Shown: positions 18,001-30,690 of the stretch, piece by piece
How the letters are laid out: the number at the start of each line of letters is the position of its first letter
Position numbering within the stretch: the first letter of the stretch is position 1
Source of the DNA: Amia ocellicauda
Lineage: Eukaryota; Chordata; Actinopteri; Amiiformes; Amiidae
Direction of reading: 5' to 3'
Length of the DNA stretch: 64,000 nt
Assembly (NCBI RefSeq): GCF_036373705.1
Contig: NC_089863.1
Coordinates: forward strand, 9,078,357-9,142,356
Program-made: the position numbers and the translations under genes
The notes under the pieces: model-generated
The model's input: the letters and a program-made list of their open reading frames with translations, nothing else
Told to the model about the DNA's origin: nothing
Databases searched by the model: none

Positions 18001-20900
18001 CTTCACAACAGCACAACATGAATGAGCTTCACAACAGCACAATATAACACAACATGAATGAGCTTCACAACAGTACAAAATAACACATTAATGAGCTTCA
18101 CAACAGCACAATATAACACATTAATGAGCTTCACAACAGCACAACATGAATGAGCTTCACAACAGCACAAAATAACACAACTTGAATGAGCTTCACAACA
18201 GCACAATATAACACAACATGAATGAGCTTTACAACAGCACAATATAACACAACATGAATGAGCTTTACAACAGCACAATTTAACACAACATGAATGCGCT
18301 TCACAACATCACAATATAACACAACATGAATGACCTTTACAACAGCACAAAATAACATTAATGAGCTTCACAACAGCACAAAATAACACAACATGAATGA
18401 GCTTTACAACAGCACAATATAACACAACATGAATGAGCTTTACAACAGCACAAAATAACACATTAATGAGCTTCACAACAGCACAAAATAACACAACATG
18501 AATGAGCTTTACAACAGCACAAAATAACAACATTAATGAGCTTCACAAAAGCACAAAATAACACAACATGAATGACCTTTACAACAGCACAATATAACAC
18601 AACATGAATGAGCTTTACAACAGCAAAAAATAACACATTAATGAGCTTCACAACAGCACAATATGAATGAGCTTTACAACAGCACAAAATAGCACAACAT
18701 GAATGAGCTTTACAACAGCACAAAATAACACAACATGAATGAGCTTTACAATAGCACAAAATAACAACATTAATGAGCGTCACAACAGCACAACATGAAT
18801 GAGCTTCACAACAGCACAAAATAACAACATTAATGAGCTTCACAACAACACAATATAACACAACATGAATGAGCTTCACAAAAGCACAAAGTAACACAAC
18901 ATGAATGACCTTTACAACAGCACAAAATAACACATTAATGAGCTTCACAACACCACAACATGAATGAGCTTCACAACAGCACAAAATAACACAACATGAA
19001 TGACCTTTACAACAGCACAAAATAACATTAATGAGCTTCACAACAGCACAACATGAATGAGCTTCACAACAGCACAAAATAACACAACATGAATGACCTT
19101 TACAACAGCACAAAATAACATTAATGAGCTTCACAACAGCACAACATGAATGAGCTTCACAACAGCACAATATAACAACATGAATGAGCTTTACAACAGC
19201 ACAAAATAACACATTAATGAGCTTCACAACAGCACAACATGAATGAGCTTCACAACAGCACAAAATAACACATGAATGAGCTTTAGAACAGCACAATATA
19301 ACACAACATGAATGAGCTTCACAACAGCACAAAATAACACAACATGAATGAGCTTTACAACAGCACAATATAACAACATTAATGAGATTTACAACAACAC
19401 AAAATAACAACATGAATGAGCTTCACAACAGCACAAAATAACACAACATGAATGAGCTTCACAACAGCACAATATAACACAACATGAATGAGCTTCACAA
19501 CAGTACAAAATAACACATTAATGAGCTTCACAACAGCACAAAATAACACAACATGAATGAGCTTCACAACAGCACAAAATAACACATTAATGAGCTTCAC
19601 AACAGCACAACATGAATGAGCTTCACAACAGCACAATATAACACAACATGAATGAGCTTCACAACAGTACAAAATAACACATTAATGAGCTTCACAACAG
19701 CACAAAATAACACATTAATGAGCTTCACAACAGCACAACATGAATGAGCTTCACAACAGCACAAAATAACACAACTTGAATGAGCTTTACAACAGCACAA
19801 TATAACACAACATGAATGAGCTTCACAACAGTACAAAATAACACATTAATGAGCTTCACAACAGCACAAAATAACACATTAATGAGCTTCACAACAGCAC
19901 AACATGAATGAGCTTCACAACAGCACAAAATAACACAACTTGAATGAGCTTTACAACAGCACAATATAACACAACATGAATGAGCTTTACAACAGCACAA
20001 TATAACACAACATGAATGAGCTTTACAACAGCACAATTTAACACAACATGAATGCGCTTCACAACATCACAATATAACACAACATGAATGACCTTTACAA
20101 CAGCACAAAATAACATTAATGAGCTTCACAACAGCACAACATGAATGAGCTTCACAACAGCACAAAATAACACAACATGAATGAGCTTTACAACAGCACA
20201 ATATAACACAACATGAATGAGCTTTACAACAGCACAAAATAACACATTAATGAGCTTCACAACAGCACAAAATAACACAACATGAATGAGCTTTACAACA
20301 GCACAAAATAACAACATTAATGAGCTTCACAAAAGCACAAAATAACACAACATGAATGACCTTTACAACAGCACAATATAACACAACATGAATGAGCTTT
20401 ACAACAGCAAAAAATAACACATTAATGAGCTTCACAACAGCACAATATGAATGAGCTTTACAACAGCACAAAATAGCACAACATGAATGAGCTTTACAAC
20501 AGCACAAAATAACACAACATGAATGAGCTTTACAATAGCACAAAATAACAACATTAATGAGCGTCACAACAGCACAACATGAATGAGCTTCACAACAGCA
20601 CAAAATAACAACATTAATGAGCTTCACAACAACACAATATAACACAACATGAATGAGCTTCACAAAAGCACAAAATAACACAACATGAATGACCTTTACA
20701 ACAGCACAAAATAACACATTAATGAGCTTCACAACACCACAACATGAATGAGCTTCACAACAGCACAAAATAACACAACATGAATGACCTTTACAACAGC
20801 ACAAAATAACATTAATGAGCTTCACAACAGCACAACATGAATGAGCTTCACAACAGCACAAAATAACACAACATGAATGACCTTTACAACAGCACAAAAT
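15000..20900. repeat. Satellite domain B, higher-order repeats of about 1.25-1.76 kb
   Basis: This stretch uses unit variants not seen in domain A, such as ACAACTTGAATGAG (near 15,448, 16,930, 18,177, 19,770 and 19,935) and a unit with GCGCTTCACAACATC. The block at 15,401-15,628 recurs at 16,882, 18,131 and 19,889, giving offsets of 1,481, 1,249 and 1,758. A longer block at about 15,733-16,665 is repeated at 18,463-19,413. Domain edges are approximate. Confidence 0.8.
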
Positions 20901-23900
20901 AACATTAATGAGTTTCACAACAGTACAACATGAATGAGCTTCACAACAGCACAATATAACACAACATGAATGAGCTTTACAACAGCACAATATAACACAA
21001 CATGAATGAGCTTTACAACAGCACAAAATAACACATTAATGAGCTTCACAACAGCACAAAATAACACAACATGAATGACCTTTACAACAGCACAAAATAA
21101 CATTAATGATTTTCACAACAGCACAACATGAATGAGCTTCACAACAGCACAATATAACACACCATGAATGAGCTTTACAACAGCACAATATAACACAACA
21201 TGAATGAGCTTTACAACAGCACAATATAACACAACATGAATGAGCTTCACAACAGCAAGAAATAACACAACATGAATGAGCTTTACAACAGCACAAAATA
21301 ACACATTAATGAGCTTCACAACAGCACAACATGAATGAGCTTTACAACAGCACAAAATAACACAACATGAATGAGCTTTAGAACAACACAAAATAACACA
21401 ACATTAATGAGCTTCACAACAACATGAATGAGCTTCACAACAGCACAATATAACACAACATGAATGAGCTTTACAACAGCACAATATAACACAACATGAA
21501 TGAGCTTTACAACAGCACAAAATAACACATTAATGAGCTTCACAACAGCACAACATGAATGAGCTTCACAACAGCACAAAATAACACATTAATGAGCATC
21601 ACAACAGCACAACATGAATGAGCTTCACAACAACACAACATAACACAACATGAATGACCTTTACAACAGCACAAAATAACACATTAATGAGCTTCACAAC
21701 AGCACAACATGAATGAGCTTTACAACAGCACAATATAACACAACATGAATGAGCTTTACAACAGCACAATATAACACAACATGAATGAGCTTTACAACAG
21801 CACAATATAACACAACATGAATGAGCTTTACAACAGCACAAAATAACACATTAATGAGCTTCACAACAGCACAACATGAATGACCTTTACAACAGCACAA
21901 AATAACACATTAATGAGCTTCACAACAGCACAACATGAATGAGCTTCACAACAGCACAATATAACACAACATGAATGAGCTTTACAACAGCACAATATAA
22001 CACAACATGAATGAGCTTTACAACAGCACAATATAACACAACATGAATGAGCTTCACAACAGCACAAAATAACATTAATGAGCTTCACAACAGCACAACA
22101 TGAATGAGCTTTACAACAGCACAAAATAACACAACATGAATGAGCTTTACAACAGCACAAAATAACACAACATGAATGAGCTTTACAACAGCACAATATA
22201 ACACAACATGAATGAGCTTTACAACAGCACAATATAACACAACATGAATGAGCTTCACAACAGCACAATATAACACACCATGAATGAGATTTACAACAGC
22301 ACAAAATAACACATTAATGAGCTTCACAACAGCACAACATGAATGACCTTTACAACAGCACAAAATAACACATTAATGAGCTTCACAACAGCACAACATG
22401 AATGAGCTTCACAACAGCACAATATAACACAACATGAATGAGCTTTACAACAGCACAATATAACACAACATGAATGAGCTTTACAACAGCACAATATAAC
22501 ACAACATGAATGAGCTTCACAACAGCACAAAATAACATTAATGAGCTTCACAACAGCACAACATGAATGAGCTTTACAACAGCACAAAATAACACAACAT
22601 GAATGAGCTTTACAACAGCACAAAATAACACAACATGAATGAGCTTTACAACAGCACAATATAACACAACATGAATGAGCTTTACAACAGCACAATATAA
22701 CACAACATGAATGAGCTTCACAACAGCACAATATAACACACCATGAATGAGATTTACAACAGCACAAAATAACAACATTAATGAGCTTTACAACAGCACA
22801 ATATAACACAACATGAATGAGCTTCACAACAACACAACGTGAATGAGCTTTACAACAGCACAAAATAACACATTAATGAGCTTCACAACAGCACAACATG
22901 AATGAGCTTTACAACAGCACAATATAACACAACATGAATGAGCTTTACAACAGCACAAAATAACACAACATGAATGAGCTTCACAAAAGCACAATATAAC
23001 ACAACATGAATGAGCTTTACAACAACACAAAATAACACAACATGAATGAGCTTCACAACAGCACAAAATAACACATTAATGAGCTTCACAACAGCACAAC
23101 ATGAATGAGCTTCACAACAGCACAAAATAACACAACATGAATGAGCTTTACAACAGCACAAAATAACACATTAATGAGCTTCACAACAGCACAACATGAA
23201 TGAGCTTCACAACAGCACAAAATAACACATTAATGAGCTTCACAACAGCACAATATAACACAACATGAATGAGCTTTACAACAGCACAAAATAACACAAC
23301 ATGAATGACCTTTACAACAGCACAAAATAACACATTAATGAGCTTCACAACAGCACAACATGAATGAGCTTCACAACAGCACAATATAACACAACATGAA
23401 TGAGCTTTACAACAGCACAAAATAACACAACATGAATGAGCTTTACAACAACACAAAATAACACATTAATGAGCTTCACAACAGCACAACATGAATGAGC
23501 TTCACAACAGCACAACATAACACAACATGAATGACCTTTACAACAGCACAAAATAACACATTAATGAGCTTCACAACAGCACAACATGAATGAGCTTCAC
23601 AACAGCACAAAATAACACAACATGAATGTGCTTTACAATAGCACAAAATAACAACATTAATGAGCGTCACAACAGCACAACATGAATGAGCTTCACAACA
23701 GCACAAAATAACAACATTAATGAGCTTCACAACAACACAATATAACACAACATGAATGAGCTTCACAAAAGCACAAAATAACACAACATGAATGAGCTTT
23801 ACAATAGCACAAAATAACAACATTAATGAGCGTCACAACAGCACAACATGAATGAGCTTCACAACAGCACAAAATAACAACATTAATGAGCTTCACAACA

Positions 23901-26900
23901 ACACAATATAACACAACATGAATGAGCTTCACAAAAGCACAAAATAACACAACATGAATGACCTTTACAACAGCACAAAATAACACATTAATGAGCTTCA
24001 CAACACCACAACATGAATGAGCTTCACAACAGCACAAAATAACACAACATGAATGACCTTTACAACAGCACAAAATAACATTAATGAGCTTCACAACAGC
24101 ACAACATGAATGAGCTTCACAACAGCACAAAATAACACAACATGAATGACCTTTACAACAGCACAAAATAACATTAATGAGTTTCACAACAGTACAACAT
24201 GAATGAGCTTCACAACAGCACAATATAACACAACATGAATGAGCTTTACAACAGCACAATATAACACAACATGAATGAGCTTTACAACAGCACAAAATAA
24301 CACATTAATGAGCTTCACAACAGCACAAAATAACACAACATGAATGACCTTTACAACAGCACAAAATAACATTAATGATTTTCACAACAGCACAACATGA
24401 ATGAGCTTCACAACAGCACAATATAACACACCATGAATGAGCTTTACAACAGCACAATATAACACAACATGAATGAGCTTTACAACAGCACAATATAACA
24501 CAACATGAATGAGCTTCACAACAGCAAGAAATAACACAACATGAATGAGCTTTACAACAGCACAAAATAACACATTAATGAGCTTCACAACAGCACAACA
24601 TGAATGAGCTTTACAACAGCACAAAATAACACAACATGAATGAGCTTTAGAACAACACAAAATAACACAACATTAATGAGCTTCACAACAACATGAATGA
24701 GCTTCACAACAGCACAATATAACACAACATGAATGAGCTTTACAACAGCACAATATAACACAACATGAATGAGCTTTACAACAGCACAAAATAACACATT
24801 AATGAGCTTCACAACAGCACAACATGAATGAGCTTCACAACAGCACAAAATAACACATTAATGAGCATCACAACAGCACAACATGAATGAGCTTCACAAC
24901 AACACAACATAACACAACATGAATGACCTTTACAACAGCACAAAATAACACATTAATGAGCTTCACAACAGCACAACATGAATGAGCTTTACAACAGCAC
25001 AATATAACACAACATGAATGAGCTTTACAACAGCACAATATAACACAACATGAATGAGCTTTACAACAGCACAATATAACACAACATGAATGAGCTTTAC
25101 AACAGCACAAAATAACACATTAATGAGCTTCACAACAGCACAACATGAATGACCTTTACAACAGCACAAAATAACACATTAATGAGCTTCACAACAGCAC
25201 AACATGAATGAGCTTCACAACAGCACAATATAACACAACATGAATGAGCTTTACAACAGCACAATATAACACAACATGAATGAGCTTCACAACAGCACAA
25301 AATAACATTAATGAGCTTCACAACAGCACAACATGAATGAGCTTTACAACAGCACAAAATAACACAACATGAATGAGCTTTACAACAGCACAAAATAACA
25401 CAACATGAATGAGCTTTACAACAGCACAATATAACACAACATGAATGAGCTTTACAACAGCACAATATAACACAACATGAATGAGCTTCACAACAGCACA
25501 ATATAACACACCATGAATGAGATTTACAACAGCACAAAATAACACATTAATGAGCTTCACAACAGCACAACATGAATGACCTTTACAACAGCACAAAATA
25601 ACACATTAATGAGCTTCACAACAGCACAACATGAATGAGCTTCACAACAGCACAATATAACACAACATGAATGAGCTTTACAACAGCACAATATAACACA
25701 ACATGAATGAGCTTTACAACAGCACAATATAACACAACATGAATGAGCTTCACAACAGCACAAAATAACATTAATGAGCTTCACAACAGCACAACATGAA
25801 TGAGCTTTACAACAGCACAAAATAACACAACATGAATGAGCTTTACAACAGCACAAAATAACACAACATGAATGAGCTTTACAACAGCACAATATAACAC
25901 AACATGAATGAGCTTTACAACAGCACAATATAACACAACATGAATGAGCTTCACAACAGCACAATATAACACACCATGAATGAGATTTACAACAGCACAA
26001 AATAACAACATTAATGAGCTTTACAACAGCACAATATAACACAACATGAATGAGCTTCACAACAACACAACATGAATGAGCTTTACAACAGCACAAAATA
26101 ACACATTAATGAGCTTCACAACAGCACAACATGAATGAGCTTTACAACAGCACAATATAACACAACATGAATGAGCTTTACAACAGCACAAAATAACACA
26201 ACATGAATGAGCTTCACAACAGCACAATATAACACAACATGAATGAGCTTTACAACAACACAAAATAACACAACATGAATGAGCTTCACAACAGCACAAA
26301 ATAACACATTAATGAGCTTCACAACAGCACAACATGAATGAGCTTCACAACAGCACAAAATAACACAACATGAATGACCTTTACAACAGCACAAAATAAC
26401 ACATTAATGAGCTTCACAACAGCACAACATGAATGAGCTTCACAACAGCACAAAATAACACATTAATGAGCTTCACAACAGCACAATATAACACAACATG
26501 AATGAGCTTTACAACAGCACAAAATAACACAACATGAATGACCTTTACAACAGCACAAAATAACACATTAATGAGCTTCACAACAGCACAACATGAATGA
26601 GCTTCACAACAGCACAATATAACACAACATGAATGAGCTTTACAACAGCACAAAATAACACAACATGAATGAGCTTTACAACAACACAAAATAACACATT
26701 AATGAGCTTCACAACAGCACAACATGAATGAGCTTCACAACAGCACAACATAACACAACATGAATGACCTTTACAACAGCACAAAATAACACATTAATGA
26801 GCTTCACAACAGCACAACATGAATGAGCTTCACAACAGCACAAAATAACACAACATGAATGTGCTTTACAATAGCACAAAATAACAACATTAATGAGCGT

Positions 26901-28705
26901 CACAACAGCACAACATGAATGAGCTTCACAACAGCACAAAATAACAACATTAATGAGCTTCACAACAACACAATATAACACAACATGAATGAGCTTCACA
27001 AAAGCACAAAATAACACAACATGAATGACCTTTACAACAGCACAAAATAACACATTAATGAGCTTCACAACACCACAACATGAATGAGCTTCACAACAGC
27101 ACAAAATAACACAACATGAATGACCTTTACAACAGCACAAAATAACATTAATGAGCTTCACAACAGCACAACATGAATGAGCTTCACAACAGCACAAAAT
27201 AACACAACATGAATGACCTTTACAACAGCACAAAATAACATTAATGAGTTTCACAACAGTACAACATGAATGAGCTTCACAACAGCACAATATAACACAA
27301 CATGAATGAGCTTTACAACAGCACAATATAACACAACATGAATGAGCTTTACAACAGCACAAAATAACACATTAATGAGCTTCACAACAGCACAAAATAA
27401 CACAACATGAATGACCTTTACAACAGCACAAAATAACATTAATGAGTTTCACAACAGCACAACATGAATGAGCTTCACAACAGCACAATATAACACACCA
27501 TGAATGAGCTTTACAACAGCACAATATAACACAACATGAATGAGCTTTACAACAGCACAATATAACACAACATGAATGAGCTTCACAACAGCAAGAAATA
27601 ACACAACATGAATGAGCTTTACAACAGCACAAAATAACACATTAATGAGCTTCACAACAGCACAACATGAATGAGCTTTACAACAGCACAATATAACATG
27701 AATGAGCTTCACAACAGCACAAAATAACATTAATGAGCTTCACAACAGCACAACATGAATGAGCTTTACAACAGCACAAAATAACACAACATGAATGAGC
27801 TTTACAACAGCACAAAATAACACAACATGAATGAGCTTTACAACAGCACAATATAACACAACATGAATGAGCTTCACAACAGCACAATATAACACACCAT
27901 GAATGAGCTTTACAACAGCACAAAATAACACAACATGAATGAGATTTACAACAGCACAAAATAACAACATTAATGAGCTTTACAACAGCACAATATAACA
28001 CAACATGAATGAGCTTCACAACAACACAACATGAATGAGCTTTACAACAGCACAATATAACATGAATGAGCTTCACAACAGCACAAAATAACATTAATGA
28101 GCTTCACAACAGCACAACATGAATGAGCTTTACAACAGCACAAAATAACACAACATGAATGAGCTTTACAACAGCACAAAATAACACAACATGAATGAGC
28201 TTTACAACAGCACAATATAACACAACATGAATGAGCTTTACAACAGCACAAAATAACACAACATGAATGAGCTTCACAACAGCACAATATAACACACCAT
28301 GAATGAGCTTTACAACAGCACAAAATAACACAACATGAATGAGCTTTACAACAACACAAAATAACACAACATGAATGAGCTTCACAACAGCACAAAATAA
28401 CACATTAATGAGCTTCACAACAGCACAACATGAATGAGCTTCACAACAGCACAAAATAACACAACATGAATGACCTTTACAACAGCACAAAATAACACAT
28501 TAATGAGCTTCACAACAGCACAACATGAATGAGCTTCACAACAGCACAATATAACACAACATGAATGAGCTTTACAACAGCACAAAATAACACAACATGA
28601 ATGAGCTTTACAACAACACAAAATAACACATTAATGAGCTTCACAACAGCACAACATGAATGAGCTTCACAACAGCACAAAATAACACAACATTAACAGC
28701 ACACT
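20900..28705. repeat. Satellite domain C, higher-order repeat of about 3.1-3.3 kb
   Basis: A block starting near 20,915 is copied at 24,184 (offset 3,269) and again at 27,251 (offset 3,067). The marker AACAGCAAGAAATAAC sits near 21,254, 24,523 and 27,590. Within the second copy the offset falls from 3,269 to 3,233 near 25,240, an exact loss of one 36-bp unit, and falls further in the third copy. The third copy is incomplete and ends at the array edge. Confidence 0.85.
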
Positions 28706-28860
28706 ACAGAACAACACGTGATTTGCGTGGATGCAATGCATGAAGTCCATGCATGAGCAATTAATCAATTAGCAGATGCAGAGCAATGAATGCGGTGCAG
28801 TGAATATCATTATGACCTACAGTATGTGTGTTGCAATATTCATATTGTAATCATGGCTGC
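28706..28860. other. Unique flank at the satellite edge
   Basis: Short non-repetitive sequence with several ATGCA words and ATTAATC/AATTAG. No gene is evident. It marks the sharp end of the satellite. Confidence 0.5.
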
Positions 28861-28947
28861 TGTCGCTCGGAGTGTCGGAGCGGGGCGCTGTGTGTAAGAG
28901 TTGGCTGTGCGGCCGCGGTGTGGAGCTGTTGTGTGTTTACTCCACAC

Positions 28948-29040
28948 AGGAGAGAGAGAGAGAGGGAAGGGGGAGAGAGAGAGAGAGAGAGAGAGAGAGT
29001 GCAAGAGAGTGAGAGAGGAGAGCGAGCGAGAGAGAGAGAA
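28948..29040. repeat. (GA)n microsatellite
   Basis: Interrupted GA dinucleotide and GA-rich tract on the + strand within the CpG-rich block. Confidence 0.9.
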
Positions 29041-29365
29041 AAGTTTTGTTTGGGTTTTTACACAGCGAAGGGAAGCGTGCTGGCCCAGCCGCCGACCATG
29101 CAGCTCTCTCCGTAGACCGGCCGCCCCTCGACCCGCCAGCCCCAGCGCCGCTCCCCAGCCCGGACACGGCCGCACAAGACGCCGCCGCTGCCGCCCAGGA
29201 TCGCCGCACACCATGGAGACTCCAGACCCACACGTAAAGAAAGACAAATACACCCCAGAAACGCTCGTTTGTGTTTAAAAATAAACCCACACGTTGACGG
29301 CGCGGGTCCTCCCTGAAAAGAAATCCAAAAACTTTTCCTCGTTGTCTTTTCTATCCCTCTTTCTT

Positions 29366-29369
<4 letters not shown>

Positions 29370-29402
<33 letters not shown>

Positions 29403-29413
29403 CCTCCCTCCAC
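29370..29413. repeat. (CT)n microsatellite
   Basis: CT dinucleotide run followed by CCCT units. Confidence 0.9.
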
Positions 29414-30049
29414 ATTGGCAGGGCTCACTTGCTGGGCTCTAATTATGTTGGCGTGTCGGCGCATAATCCATGGCCACTGAGGCTCGAAAAAGGCGTTAAA
29501 AGTGCCCGGAGAGACGCGGTATCCGGGGGTCGGGTTGGGGGGCACAGCGGGCCGGTATGTGTGGGGGTCCTGGGGTGGGGGGTCACCTAGTTTAGAGCCG
29601 GAGAGAGGGAAGAGGAGGAGAGAGAGAGAGAGAGAGAGGGGGGGGGTCGGTCGGTGTGTTTTTCGGCACATCTGCACGGAGCCAAATTATTAATTACAGC
29701 AGCTCCGCCGACTGCAGGCCCGAGTGTGTGCGGCTGCCCATCCAGCGGTCGCCGACGCGCAGCTCGCCCGCCTGACAGTGCTCAGAGCCGGTGTGAGGCG
29801 CTACTCGAGGCCGGGGCTCGGAGAGTTTTTCTTTTTTTTTTTTTGATGGGGGGGTCTTGTTTTTATTTGTGTACCCCTCTCTTATCTCCCCCTTTTTTTC
29901 CTCCAGAGACCTTAAACGATCGCGGTGTACTGTGTTCTTGGACGGAAAGAGGGGATTTTGAAAGCTCAGGAAAAAAGTCTCATATTTCGGGATTATTTTC
30001 GTTTCCATCGAGGCCGCTTTGTTTAGCACAGGGAGGATTTATATAACCG

Positions 30050-30690
30050 AGGTGATCATGTATATCCGTCTGCGAAGCTACTTTTCTCGTTTTAAATATA
30101 TATTTGTGTGCATGTGTGTGTTATTGTGGCCCACGGCTGTGTGGCAGAACCGCTGGACCGGCCACATCGACTCGACCCGGCCGGGGTCTTGATCTGGGCT
30201 GGACGAAGAACGGCTTTCCTGTTATTTATTAATTTACCGTGTTTCTAATTATTATTACCACTATTATTACTACTACTATTACTGATAGTAGTAGTCGTAT
30301 TGAGCTGAAAGAGTTGTAAACAAACCATCAACCATTAAATACTCATATTTAACTGTTGGACACCGTGACATCAATTAATTATCGTTATGGTTAATAGATA
30401 CATTGTTATCCGTTATGAATGATCGAGGTGTTGTGCACACAGTGATCGAAGTGATTATAATTATTATAGTTTCTTATTGTTATGAATTATAGTGTGTGAT
30501 GTGTGGACCTGGACCGAGGGGTCCATCTCTCCAAACGTGTGTCCCGGTCGGCTGCGTGGCTTTGAGTGATTTGAATAACTGCATTTTGGAAATGATAATG
30601 GAAACCTGGCCGCTGTGATTCATATGAAAGTATGTTATGGTGTGTTGTAGTAGTGTTCAGGTGTATTTCTTGTATTTATAGACTTACTCT
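30050..30690. other. AT-rich stretch, no gene seen
   Basis: AT-rich with ATT/ACT trinucleotide runs near 30,240-30,300. No open frame with family resemblance, no recognised repeat. Its last part, near 30,670, is a degenerate first unit of the minisatellite. Confidence 0.5.

Larger units (their letters stand above)
1..28705. repeat. 28.7-kb satellite array, ~36-bp basic unit
   Basis: The window opens inside a tandem array that continues without interruption to about 28,705. The commonest unit is 36 bp and contains ATGAATGAGCTT followed by ACAACAGCACAA; shorter variants (about 23-35 bp) carry ATTAATGAGCTTC or lack the ATAAC segment. On the + strand one standard unit is about 47% A, 22% C, 11% G and 19% T, and CpG is almost absent. 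Because 36 is a multiple of three, long open frames occur on the - strand, but they translate only to repeated 12-residue motifs with no conserved domain. Units are arranged in larger duplicated blocks, described separately. The left edge is outside the window. The right edge breaks down at 28,690-28,705 into unrelated sequence. No transposon or gene interrupts it. Confidence 0.97.
28860..30050 (+). promoter_or_regulatory. CpG-rich block, possible promoter or 5' exon of zfhx2
   Basis: About 1.2 kb that is GC-rich with many CpG dinucleotides, in contrast with the CpG-free satellite to its left and the AT-rich sequence to its right. It contains (GA)n and (CT)n tracts. A short frame with a good start context (CACACCATGG, ATG at 29,213) ends after 22 codons at a TAA. 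A GT donor-like site inside it (after 29,233) would leave phase 0, matching the phase of the first recognised zfhx2 exon at 32,445. This would be an alternative short-isoform start, as known for the related ZFHX3 (ATBF1-B). That reading is inference. The block could equally be an island unrelated to transcription. Confidence 0.35.

Noticed and set aside
94-28621. Dozens of long - strand open frames in the first 28.7 kb (Cys/His/Val/Lys-rich repeats)
   Set aside because: They exist because the 36-bp satellite unit is a multiple of three. The peptides are repeated 12-residue strings with no domain, no start context and no splice signals.
1-28705. CRISPR-like array
   Set aside because: The repeats are contiguous with no unique spacers; the eukaryotic gene structure nearby rules it out.
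28840-29290. Open frames on both strands in the CpG-rich block
   Set aside because: Ser/Leu/Arg/Glu low-complexity translations of GA and CT tracts; no family resemblance.
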